From Yamagishiella unicocca (Eukaryota > Chlorophyta > Chlorophyceae > Chlamydomonadales > Volvocaceae), in contig BDSL01000072.1 in NCBI GenBank assembly GCA_003116995.1, positions 372,001 through 436,000 of the forward strand: 64,000 bases of DNA, in the 5' to 3' direction. Both the position numbers and the translations under genes were made by a program. The notes under the pieces were generated by a model. The model saw only the letters and a list, made by a program, of their open reading frames with translations, had not been told where the DNA came from and made no database searches. Below are positions 1 to 10,600 of the stretch, in pieces; position 1 is the stretch's first letter; each line of letters starts with the position of its first letter.

Positions 1-1007
1 CGCGTTCGCCTTCGGTGTTGCACAATGCTACGTCAAATTGTAAGCTGTGGTGTAGCTGGCCTGATCAACCATTGTCACACGTGCAAGCAACTCGGCGCTG
101 TGGGGAACCATTTTCTGCGACCAAGTAGTCCCCACTAGGCTGGTCACATAGTACCAACTGACGCTGAAAGAGGAGGCTAGGGCTTGCAGCAGGTTGCAGC
201 TGACACCTCAGCGGCGGCTTGGGTGGCAATTGGTGTCCTATTGGTAGGGTTGCCAGGAGATCCTGAGCCGATCAGGGTGGTGGTCAAGGGTTGGTTGTGG
301 CTGGAGGCTAGGCCACAGCAGCTGCCAGGCAGCTCCATCTACTTGAATGTAAATACGAAGGACAAGAAGCCGTGTGCGATGTACACGCAGCAGTGGTGTA
401 AAGCTGCGGCTGGCCTGTCTCCTAAAACTAACAACACCTAGCTCACGCACAATGAAGCCATGCACCTGCCACTGGCTCACTGAACAAGTGCTGGGCATAC
501 GATATGGAGACCTACAATACTTACCACCGCCAAACTACAGCATTTGCATTAAGGAAGGACAGTAACCGTATGTGCGGGGTGGACATGGCACATGCACTGA
601 GGAGGTAGACCTGCCTGCGTGCACAGAACCACCAAAAGCATGTACATTAACCGCCATAACGCAGTTCTACATAACGGTGGATACGGTGCTTTATCATGGG
701 GCGTGCCGAAGACCCGCCCCCTTTGTTAGCGTGCCATCCAGCGGCTACCAGCCTAGGTGCTGCCTGTCGACCTAGCCGCATCCACGTTAGACATGATCAG
801 ATGCGACATGCTGTTCATACCCGACCTGCCACTGTGCAACACACAGACACAAGAACCATGTCATGCAAGGGGCGAACACGGGAGGGGTGGCAAGGGGGTT
901 AGCGTGTAAAGGTGGTGTAGCAGCGCGAAGAGGTTTACACAAGAAGGAGTTCCCAGCTTCTAAACCTTTTTGCGTTGGTATCGGAAACGGTTTCCTTGGA
1001 TGTCATA
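1..1007. repeat. Left copy of a 1,007-bp direct repeat
   Basis: Bases 1-1007 recur at 3262-4268 at a constant offset of 3,261 bp, with no mismatch found by eye. The shared stretch ends in TGTCATA, after which the two copies diverge. The left edge coincides with the window start, so the repeat may extend further left. The layout fits the two long terminal repeats of a young non-autonomous LTR retrotransposon, or a tandem segmental duplication with a 3,261-bp unit. No reverse transcriptase, integrase or convincing primer-binding site was seen between the copies, so the class is left open. Confidence 0.9.
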
Positions 1008-1214
1008 CGATTGACGCTACGGCGTAGATTGACGCTACGGCGTGAAGTGCCAACTCATTAGCAAACTGCCTTTCTGAACTGTTATTTGTAGCATTCCTCA
1101 TTACTACGCATGTAGGAGTCCTGCGGTGATCAGCACGCGCGCAGGCAGTTACCCGCTTTCCTTCCTACACGGCGCCCGGTTGTCTCCCCTAATAAACCTA
1201 AGGAGATATTGAGA

Positions 1215-2127
1215 ATGGCAGAGTGCACATTTGCTGTCTTTGCGGCCTGCACTCAGGGTGAGGCTGCGTCGTGCGCGCTGCCAAAACCATACGAAGTCCA
1301 TATGCCCTTACAGCCGGACATGAAGGAGCAATCGGGTGGCAAGGTATACATAAGAACGGGGCGTCTATTTCCATTTCGTGCTAGGTTTCCTACTTTAATG
1401 GGTGCAACTGCCTCATCCTCACAGAATACCGGAGCCCAGAGCTTTACCAGTGCCACAGGTTTGTGCGATATTGCGACTACAGTGAGTGCGAAGCAAGCCG
1501 TTCGTCTAACGTACTGATTGTTTGTCTACCCGCACGCACATTTTAAGGTATCAGCCCATGGGACAAGGTTTACAAGAACAAACCGCACCTTTTGGTTTTG
1601 CCAGGGGCATGGGCGATGGGCGACGGTCTTATCCTGGTAAGTTAACAGCCCTTCAGGTCGGCTTTGCACTACTACTCGCGCTCGCGCCCCTTCCGGTCCA
1701 CCTCAGCCCAGATCAACGTCTTCATATATGCAGGATAACGAAGCCTCCGATTGTCACTCTGGAGTGCCGTTGACCGTTTCGCCGACTGCGTCTTCATCCG
1801 AGAGCCTCGGCTCAAGTATCCTGCGCTTTGCGGGCTCCTTTAGCACAAGCGTTACCGACTATTTTGCTGATCTAACTACTGCTTGGACCAGCGACGACAG
1901 TAGCCAGTAAGAAGGGCTGGAGGGAAGGGCCGTTGGGACGCCTGTACGGGAGCTGGGGAATAGGACGGGACTTTTCGACGGCGGACCATTTGTCTGACGA
2001 ACTGCGTTCGTGCTGTCCTCCCGCGTGCAGGGAGGACGGTGATGAGCCCACCTTCGTGAGCGGCGATATTGCATGGATCCCACGATCTAGCTTGATCCTC
2101 GTTGCCACCGACAAGAAACAGAAGTGA
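1215..2127 (+). CDS. Candidate six-exon gene, 162-residue protein of unknown function
   Basis: Not recognised as a known family. Proposed exons are 1215-1257, 1314-1343, 1425-1481, 1548-1636, 1734-1906 and 2031-2127. Donors are GTGAGG, GTATAC, GTGAGT, GTAAGT and GTAAGA; every acceptor ends in AG, and all five junctions keep one open frame of 163 codons including the TGA stop. The protein starts MAECTF, has a central Trp/Tyr/Cys-rich part (for example YCDYS and SPWDKVYKNK), a Ser/Thr-rich stretch, an acidic patch (EDGDE) and a basic end (KKQK). The introns (56-124 nt) are shorter than those of neighbouring genes. The gene lies between the two copies of the direct repeat. The model was built from splice signals alone, so it could be fortuitous; transcript data would decide. 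Confidence 0.45.
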
Positions 2128-2800
2128 ACGCTTTCCACCTCCATGGACCTGCGTTTTATTGCACCCAAGCGTGTGCAGCCTGCCTTGAATTCAAACGGGG
2201 GGCAAGAGGTAGAGACGGCAGTGCTGGGCACTGTGCTTGGACGATTGGGGTTTCGTTGAGCAACGTGCTAGTGCGGCTTTCCGCCTGCGTGACTACTAAA
2301 GCCTATGCAGGAGGTCGTGCTCATAGGAATCTAAAACAATTTATGGACGCAGCTGGGGAGAGGCAGCAGGTTTTGGAGCTGTGTATGTACGAGGCAAGGG
2401 TGTACGGGGCGGGGGGACAACTCCAGGAGAAACAATGCCCGACGGAGCGCCCAAGGTGGGTATTTTCTGCAAGCTCCGGTTTGTAGCTAGTGCGGTCGCA
2501 TTGGTTCTTCCTGGACGACGGGCAGAAGTAGCGATATGTGTATACAATTTTGCTGGCAGACGTCAAATCTCTAGGTTCTTTCAATCTTCCAGCAGTGCAG
2601 CACCATGCATAATTAGTTTTAATAACTCCACAGTCACATTGTGCAGCGGGTCCACGTGGTCCTTGTGCAGCAGGCGATTGTGTACCTTTATTAGCTTTGC
2701 GGGTTATTTTATAGAAGGTGCTGTGGTTCCCATCCCAGCTGGCCCTAAATACCCTAAATACACATGACAGGCATGGCTGGCCATGATGGTCGTTTATTGA

Positions 2801-3091
2801 TTACAGTGGTGTGATAGCCATGGCTCGGGTTGCATGGTGGTAATTAATTTGGTACACCACACCGTGCTGGCCTTCGATTAAAACCCATTTGTCCATTGTA
2901 CTACTTAAGTCGCTCTTGTTCTCTGCTTCTGTGGGTTGGAAGTAGACGAGGGAGTGTTTTAGGGATTGTGATCCAACGACGAGGATAGCTGACGGCTTGA
3001 TCCCGATGTTCAAATTCTGGTGTTGCTTAATGTGTTTGCCATGCAACTTGCGAATCTGGTCACTGAAAGGCATATTGCCCTCAAGCCCCAT
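2801..3091 (-). CDS. Small ORF of unknown function, 96 residues
   Basis: An open frame from an ATG at 3091 to a TAA at 2801-2803, reading MGLEGNMPFSDQ at the start. It has balanced amino-acid composition, with hydrophobic segments around ILVVGS and WVLIEG, unlike the low-complexity frames common elsewhere in the window. TGTAA overlaps the stop codon and an AATAAA-like sequence follows, so a transcript could end here. No family was recognised. It lies inside the interval bounded by the direct repeats. It may be a complete small gene, the last exon of a longer one, or a chance frame. Confidence 0.25.
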   Translation of the reverse strand: MGLEGNMPFSDQIRKLHGKHIKQHQNLNIGIKPSAILVVGSQSLKHSLVYFQPTEAENKSDLSSTMDKWVLIEGQHGVVYQINYHHATRAMAITPL

Positions 3092-3261
3092 CGCCGGCAC
3101 GTGGTGACCTCTGGGCCCTGCGTCTCTGTGACTAGCTGCCGTATTATGCGGTGATCTTTAGTGTTAAATTACGCCTCTATTTGAGGCAAGACTATGGCGC
3201 TGCGCTTAGCTGCCGGTTGGTTGGTTCCGGAGCAATGGTCTCCAGGCAGGAGACGTGCGCG

Positions 3262-4268
3262 CGCGTTCGCCTTCGGTGTTGCACAATGCTACGTCAAATT
3301 GTAAGCTGTGGTGTAGCTGGCCTGATCAACCATTGTCACACGTGCAAGCAACTCGGCGCTGTGGGGAACCATTTTCTGCGACCAAGTAGTCCCCACTAGG
3401 CTGGTCACATAGTACCAACTGACGCTGAAAGAGGAGGCTAGGGCTTGCAGCAGGTTGCAGCTGACACCTCAGCGGCGGCTTGGGTGGCAATTGGTGTCCT
3501 ATTGGTAGGGTTGCCAGGAGATCCTGAGCCGATCAGGGTGGTGGTCAAGGGTTGGTTGTGGCTGGAGGCTAGGCCACAGCAGCTGCCAGGCAGCTCCATC
3601 TACTTGAATGTAAATACGAAGGACAAGAAGCCGTGTGCGATGTACACGCAGCAGTGGTGTAAAGCTGCGGCTGGCCTGTCTCCTAAAACTAACAACACCT
3701 AGCTCACGCACAATGAAGCCATGCACCTGCCACTGGCTCACTGAACAAGTGCTGGGCATACGATATGGAGACCTACAATACTTACCACCGCCAAACTACA
3801 GCATTTGCATTAAGGAAGGACAGTAACCGTATGTGCGGGGTGGACATGGCACATGCACTGAGGAGGTAGACCTGCCTGCGTGCACAGAACCACCAAAAGC
3901 ATGTACATTAACCGCCATAACGCAGTTCTACATAACGGTGGATACGGTGCTTTATCATGGGGCGTGCCGAAGACCCGCCCCCTTTGTTAGCGTGCCATCC
4001 AGCGGCTACCAGCCTAGGTGCTGCCTGTCGACCTAGCCGCATCCACGTTAGACATGATCAGATGCGACATGCTGTTCATACCCGACCTGCCACTGTGCAA
4101 CACACAGACACAAGAACCATGTCATGCAAGGGGCGAACACGGGAGGGGTGGCAAGGGGGTTAGCGTGTAAAGGTGGTGTAGCAGCGCGAAGAGGTTTACA
4201 CAAGAAGGAGTTCCCAGCTTCTAAACCTTTTTGCGTTGGTATCGGAAACGGTTTCCTTGGATGTCATA
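3262..4268. repeat. Right copy of the 1,007-bp direct repeat
   Basis: Same sequence as 1-1007. Immediately upstream, 3246-3261 is moderately purine-rich and contains a TG dinucleotide at 3256, so the true edge could lie a few bases left of 3262; this cannot be tested because the left copy is cut by the window edge. The sequence to the right (4269 onward) is unrelated to that following the left copy. Confidence 0.9.
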
Positions 4269-4607
4269 ACGGGTGTAACAGGGTATAAGACCCTGCTACA
4301 TACACGTTTGGGAACCGCTAGTCAGGGACTCCAGATACTTCGCCCGTTTCCAGTTTTCAAAGGAACAGTTTCGGTCCCAATCAAATGAAATAGCGGCATA
4401 CGGTTTGTTATTCAGCAATTGAAGGTATTAAGATCACCCATATAGTGCGATGTAACAGGTTTCCGTTTGAATCGTGGATCCTTAGCTCCAGGGCGGCCTG
4501 TTACCGTCAGTCCCCTTTCATATGGTAGTGAAGGCAGATACAGTTGGTTTATTTTATGAGAAGCGGATAGCCACATAGCGGATAGTCCTCATTTATGTTG
4601 GAGACAG
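4269..4607. other. Intergenic interval between repeat and Sen15-like gene
   Basis: Moderate-GC sequence with no convincing ORF or RNA gene. It presumably holds the promoter and 5' UTR of the gene starting at 4608. No clear TATA box was recognised. Confidence 0.5.
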
Positions 4608-5180
4608 ATGTTTCGACGCTGGCAGAAGGATGCCGTCGATAGGTACCGCACGCTTGAGTCCTTCAACACTTTCCTGAGCCGTCTTGTTCCATTGGATGGA
4701 CCCGAAGTGCTTGGCGCATGCGACGCAGCAGATCTTTACTCGGTACTCAGCGTGCTCCACAGTAAGGACCGCAGCCCGCAGCTTCACGTCAATAAGAATC
4801 CAGGCTTTTACTACTTCCTCGCAAATGCGGTTCAGCCTGAGGGAAGTGAAGGCACAGGCCTGGCAGACCATGTCACTGCCGGCGGCGGTGCCGCCGCCTC
4901 GAAAGCGGCAACGGTGTGTGCGAATATCGTTCGTCGGGAGGCCGTAGTACCCATTAGCAGCAAGAGCGTTCAGCTGACTATGGAGACACTGTCGAAATTT
5001 TTCTTGCTCGAGGCCCACACCAACGTGACGCACATCCTGCTGGCCATAGTGGACGACGACGGCTCTGTTTCCTTGGTTCGTGTCTTCAACTACTTGCAGC
5101 CCCCTTTTGAGGGCCCCGAGACTCTGCCCCCATTGGAGGCGGAAGGTGGCGGCGTCGGGGGCGAAAGTGATGACGACTAG
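4608..5180 (+). CDS. SEN15: Sen15-like subunit of tRNA-splicing endonuclease
   Basis: A single-exon gene of 190 residues. Sen15 is a structural, non-catalytic subunit of the heterotetrameric Sen2-Sen34-Sen54-Sen15 endonuclease, which cuts introns from pre-tRNAs. The match is to the C-terminal Sen15 domain: the segment around residues 115-165 has VVPISSKSVQLTMETL followed by HILLAIVDDDGSVSLVRVF, equivalent to the conserved core in animal Sen15 where an LAIV strand is followed by an acidic turn and a Tyr/Leu-rich strand. The N-terminal half fits the family only loosely. The protein ends in an acidic Gly/Glu/Asp tail (GGESDDD). The absence of introns is unusual next to the heavily interrupted genes in this window and could mean a retrocopy; the frame is intact. 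Start chosen as the first ATG of the open frame. The identity rests on recognition by eye of a short, divergent domain. Confidence 0.6.
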   Translation: MFRRWQKDAVDRYRTLESFNTFLSRLVPLDGPEVLGACDAADLYSVLSVLHSKDRSPQLHVNKNPGFYYFLANAVQPEGSEGTGLADHVTAGGGAAASKAATVCANIVRREAVVPISSKSVQLTMETLSKFFLLEAHTNVTHILLAIVDDDGSVSLVRVFNYLQPPFEGPETLPPLEAEGGGVGGESDDD

Positions 5181-7100
5181 GACTCTGAGCGGCCACCAAG
5201 TGGGAAGTTACTCGTGTCTCAGCTACATCACGACTTTCGTGTGTGCAGCTCATAAGGACGGCATTACTCAACTGTCCATAGCCTTGGTGAGTCGATGGGC
5301 GGTTCGGCACCTGAGCACCATGCCTGCTATCGTACCATACCTCGTATGCTTTGGCGCATGCATGCGTCCACACCGTGGAGTAATGGCTGTGACGAAAACT
5401 CTTGTTACGGATCCAAATGAAGGTCCTACAACCAAATGAAATTAACAACCTTTGCCAATCTATCTGAGCCTTACTCGTGGTGCATACGACCATGGTACAG
5501 CATCTCACGACTACTGCAACAAACCTTGGCTAGGTCACCGTTGCAATTTGAATGATTGATAGGGCTACGCTCCTTGCCCTTTTATCCGTGAATGCTGCAT
5601 GTCCATGCAGCCCATGCCACTTAATGTCGTCCGTGCGTGACGTAGGTAATAGACACCCTGGCGTAGCTCCGAACTCATCCTGTCAACGGGCTCAAAGGAA
5701 TACCTTCTTGTCTTCGCCACCGGCACCACCGATATGGGTCTGCAGGATTGACAGGTGCGAAACGCTGTGCTGCTTGGGTTGGTCAGGCTGCATCGTACTA
5801 ACAAGGCGCTTTGGTGTCATACATGCAGGGCGCAAATTGGACACAAGATGCACAGTTATCGTAGATGACTGATGGCCGATATTTCTTACATCACATATTC
5901 ACGGGCAGCATCTATCACACCACGTGGGCCATACTCATGGCCTTTTTGTAACATTTGAGGTCTCCAGTTGTCCCGCACCTTTTCCTTCCCTTCCACTAGC
6001 ACATGATTCGGCAGCTTGCCAGTCCGTCGTCCCCAGCCGTGCTGCCGTTGTGCTCTCCTGGCTGACCGTGAGTGAACGACTCCAGGCCTGATCCGTACAC
6101 TGTCTAAAGCGCTCAGGCTACAACTCACCATGTTGTAGGCACTGTGGCAAACAGGTGAGCGCCACAAGTCGCTACCTGTTCCTAATGCTGACCTCGGTAT
6201 TCCTTACTACCGGCTGAAGCGGGGCCCACAGCTGCACTGTTAATTGCGTAGCCACAGATGCTCGGCGCTGTCGTTACACATATGTAACTGGGCACCTCAT
6301 GCAAGAGGATACATTAAGCACTGTCGGGAATGTCCGCCGTGTTAGGGCAACTTAGGTGAAGCGGGCACGATGTGCGCACCCTGTCCCTTCGGCTCGGATT
6401 GTGAGCCAGCCACTAACAGCCGTAAGCTACCAGACAGTGTAAGACGAAGTCCGTTATGTCAGTGCACCATACCTAACAATACGCTCTTGAGATATTTCCA
6501 CTATAACGGTCGCGCTCCAGATTCGCGCCTCTTGAGAGGCACCGAAACCACGACTAGTGCCCGCGGATCGGCTATTCCCGTGCTAGGGCATGACAAGCCT
6601 TTGCTGGCGCTTACCATTTACACCCGCATACCGTAGCTCAATCAAGAGGCGCTCTTATCCTTTTAGGATCCGTGTTTTCGGGTCATGTAGCTTGTATAGC
6701 GCGATGGGACATGACTAACATTGAGGACACGACTTTGCGAACAACGCCAAATCTTGGAATGCCGTGTACTCTTAGGAAGAAGTCAGGGGTGCAGGCAACG
6801 CTCCCCGACAAGATTCCGTCACGTGTGTGTATTAAGCCTGATGATGCTCTGTCTTCGAAGGGAATGCCTAGGGTTTTGGTGCGATATCGGAGGTGGTCTA
6901 ATTGCTTCCATGTGTTGCTGTGTTAATGCATTATAAAAGGACCTGTTGGTCCGTCGGACACCACGACCGCAGCCGTGCCGGGCACTTCACCGCCAGTTAC
7001 ATTGACGGTGCAGCGCGAGCCCACACTTCAGTTCCACGGCTCACGACATGTTTCTGAAATCAGATTCCGCCTCCAGGTCACGAACCCGCCACGTCATCAC
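5181..7100. other. Gene-poor interval
   Basis: About 1.9 kb of lower-GC sequence between the Sen15-like gene and the GCN1 3' end. Frames up to 119 codons exist but none resembles a family. A plus-strand TATAAAA stands at 6932-6938 with no gene recognised downstream. A CAG acceptor followed by a short open stretch and a GTGAGT donor near 5285 hints at a stray exon, but no gene could be assembled. Confidence 0.5.
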
Positions 7101-7125
7101 CACGGTCCGTTCGAAAAAAGGTGGG

Positions 7126-7130
7126 TTACA
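7126..7130 (-). terminator. Probable polyadenylation signal of GCN1
   Basis: TGTAA on the minus strand, about 540 nt beyond the GCN1 stop codon. TGTAA is the usual polyadenylation signal of volvocine nuclear genes and this distance is ordinary for them. The match is only five bases, so chance occurrence is possible. Confidence 0.35.
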
Positions 7131-7560
7131 GCCGACGCACGCTGTGCCGAGCGGCATGCCCTGCGCGGTCCCCGCTCCAGTCCTGATGGGGCGCAGCCAG
7201 GGTCATCGCGCGCAGCCCGAGCCTCCCTCCCGCTTCCGCCCGCGTGCTCTGCCTCCACCGAGGACAAAATATCCCCCGCTGGCACGCAGGCGCATACTTG
7301 GCAGCTACTTGGTAACCACCACTGACAGGGCCCACGCCACTCGCCCGCACGCCGGCGAGCACACGAGCTGAAGACACAGCTACTTGCACGCCGCAGGAGC
7401 AGGATCCGGGCACCGACGCCCGTCCGCTACCGCCTCGCACGACCAGGACGCGCCACACGCTCGTCACTCGAACACAACGTGCACGGCGCAGCCCGCCGTC
7501 CCGCTCCCCAAAAATCGACTCTGCTTGCGCCATGGTCACCTTGGGCAGTCCCCTGCTGAG

Positions 7561-7584
7561 CACACACACACACACACACACACA
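7561..7584. repeat. (CA)12 microsatellite
   Basis: Uninterrupted CA dinucleotide run in the predicted GCN1 3' UTR. Confidence 0.95.
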
Positions 7585-7666
7585 AGGTGGCTCCAACACG
7601 TCCACTCCGACGCTACCCCCCCATCCCCAACCCCGAGCCATTTGCGCTGCCTTTGTCTTTTGCTGC

Positions 7667-10600
7667 TCAGTACTCCTCCCCTGCAAAGAGGTCCTCGTCC
7701 GTCAGCTTCTGCAGCCGCCGAAGGAACGAGTCCGTCAGCGTCTGGCGCGCAACGGCTGCGGGCCCGGACACGAGGTACTTCTGCGCCACGTCGAGCCCCG
7801 CCTCCACACGCAGCAGCTTCTGCAGCGCCGCCTCCGCCGTGGACTTGGTGATGCCGGAGGCAGTCCCGCCGGCCAGCACCGCGCACATGGACGGCACCAG
7901 AGCCGGCAGGTGCGGCTCCAGCACCCCCTCGCAGCCCTCCCGACCAGCCATTTCGATGGCCAGGCCGCGCAGCGCCAGCAGCGCAACGCGGATCACCTCC
8001 GAGCCCTGGTCGGGCCCCAGCAGCGCCTGCAGAATCCCCACGCTGTGCTGCAACACGGCGGGGGCGACCCCGGCAGCGCCGACCAGGCGCGCGGCGGCGC
8101 GCGCAGCGGCGGTCTTGACGCCTGTGTCCTCGTCGCGCGCGGCGGTGCGGATGGCGTCCTGGAAGGGCTTGAGCTGCCCGGCCTCCTCCAGGCGGCCGCC
8201 GGCGTAGCGTGCGGCGGTGGCGAGGATGACGCCGTTGAGCTGGCGCGCGGTGGCTGAGGACGGCTGCGAGGCGGCCAGCGGCCCGGCCGCCAGCACCGAC
8301 TTGAGCACGTCGGGCTGCGCCACGCGGCACAGCGCACCCAGGCAGCTGCCCACATACACCCGGTACTCGTCGTCGTCGCCTGTGTGGCCGCCGGGTGGGC
8401 GCGTGTCAGCGCGCCAAGGCGTGTGCGATGAGGAAGGCAAAGAGCGCACCGGACGCATGTGTGTGCGTGTGTGTGTGTGCCATACAGGTTTGGCAACGGT
8501 GGTCGTGCTAGCGGGGACTCGAAGGAAGGCGGCGGCGGCGGCAGCGGCGGCAGCAGCAAGCAAGGGTTTTCTGTGACCATCCGTGCTGTGCTGTGCTGCT
8601 GTTGCGGATGTGTTCTGATCACATGGACGAACGATGGTGCGGCGGGACCTCTTCCATACACTCCACACGGCGCTGCGGGACTCCGGCGCAGGGCAATCGT
8701 TGGACTGGTTGGGACACCGTCTGCACCACCGTCCAGACAGCCGCTTCGACACCGCGTCAACCTGGCCGGTCCGGGCAGCTTCGTAAGCCAGCTACCACGT
8801 AGCGTGGTAGCTGTTCCGGCGCGTGGCCGTGTGTGCCACAGCGGTACCTGTTCCGAGGCAAATGCGCTCACCTGCCGCCGCCTTCATGGTGTCCCGTAGG
8901 GTGTCCGCCACCGCCACCACCGCGGCGGGGGCAAGGCGCTCGCCGGCGACCAGCAGCGCGCCGCGAAGGGCGCGCAGGTGGGCGTCACGGATCTGAGGTT
9001 TCGGAGCGGGAGGGGGCGGCGGCGCGGGAAGCTCAAGGAGCAGCTGGCACGCGGCAATGCGAGGAGGAGCGGAATGAAGGTCGCATTGCGAGCCCGCCGC
9101 AGGGAAGGCGGGGTCGCGGTGTCTTGGCGCGCCAGGGCTAGCGCTCCAGGGAACACACGGGAAGCCGGGGACAATGGCTCGAGCCTCCTGCCTGTGGAGC
9201 AGCACGTACCTAACGAACCGAACAACCGCCGTGTCATGTCCCCTGGCCGCGTCCCTCCCCGCACCCGCACCCGCACCCGCACCCGCACCCGCACCCGCAC
9301 CCGCACCCGCACCCCAACAGCGCCAACGCGGGCCGCACCTGCGGCTCTGCGGTCCGGCCGCTGGTGGCCAGGTCCTGCACCAGCTGCTCCAGGCGGGCGC
9401 TCATACGGGTCAGCTCGCCCAGGTTGTCGGCCGCGCGGGTGCGGACGACCTGGACCCGGCAGTGGGGGACATGGCACGGGGAAGAAGAGAGGGCCGCGGA
9501 GGGCGTGAGGGTCGCGTGCGAGTGGTTCCAATCAGACCAAGCAAAGCCTTCCACGCGGCGCCGTGTGCAAGGTATCGCAGCAGCACGTCATGATCTCCAC
9601 AGCCCCCCCCCATCTCCGCTCCAGCGGCCGTGCACCCGGGCATCCTACCCTGTGCGAACCCCCCAAAAGTACCGAGCACACGCCGCGCCACCCCCTCAGG
9701 CATGGCCCTTCTGCTTCCCTACTCCTCAAGCCTGGCCTTTCTGCTTCCCATGGCCTTTCTGCTTCCCCACCCCAACCCCCAGGCCTGGCCTTTCGCCTTG
9801 CGCTGTCTCCCTGTCCTCGTCCGGACTGCCCCCCGGCCCCCCGCCCCGTTGCGTACGTCGCTCTGGTCGTTGAGGCACTTGAGGAAGGTGGTCTGAAGCT
9901 GCGGCACGAAGGGCTTGAGACCCGCGCCCGCCTTGGTGATGAGCAGCCCCAGGGTGCCCAGGATGGCCGCCTTGATGGGCGAGGGGAAGCGGTCGCCGAT
10001 GATGCGGATGAGGGGGCCGGTGATGGACACCACGAAGGGCTTGAGCGCCTCCTCAGAGGTGGCGCCCACCAGCTCGCCCAGGCCCTCGGCGGCGGCCTCT
10101 CGCACCTCGGCGCTGCTGCCCTGCGCGGAGTGAGGACGCGGGAGGGGGGCACAAGGGCAGGCGGGGGTTCGAGGGAAACCCGTGGATGTCCGGAAAAACC
10201 GTTTGAAACAGAAGGCAGGCGGGCAGAGGGCAGGCGGGTGGGGTGGGGTGGGGGTGCGAGGAAAACCCGTGTAGAATAACACACGTTTGCGGGGCGGGGG
10301 GGTTTAAGGAGAATCCGCGAACGTTTGCGGGGGGGGGGTTGCGAGGAAAACCGCGTGTACGGAGAGAAGGCGTGCAGGCGGGGGGGTGGGGGTGCACACG
10401 TCGACGGCGATGGTGGTGATGGTGTTGTTGGTGGTGGCGGTGGTCACCGCGATTCCACGTTCCTACGCACCCTCTCTCACCTGCAGCACTCCTTGGAGGT
10501 ACACGGGCAGCAGCGGGGCCAGTGCCTTGGGGGGGGAGCACAGCCCGGCCAGCAGCAGCGGCCCGCCGCGGCGCTTGCGGCGCTCCTTCTCGCGGGCGTC

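Noticed and set aside
1..4268. Autonomous LTR retrotransposon
   Set aside because: No reverse transcriptase, integrase, protease or gag-like domain found between the repeats, and no clear primer-binding site.
6932..6938. TATAAAA as a plus-strand promoter
   Set aside because: No recognisable plus-strand gene follows; the next feature is the 3' end of GCN1 on the other strand.
7536..8330. Long ORFs in alternative frames and on the opposite strand of GCN1, up to about 260 codons
   Set aside because: They are GC-rich shadow frames with biased Arg/Ala/Gly/Pro composition; the GCN1 frame matches the family throughout.
8789..8814. Small palindrome CAGCTACCACG...CGTGGTAGCTG
   Set aside because: A short isolated inverted repeat in an intron with no second copy or context to give it meaning.
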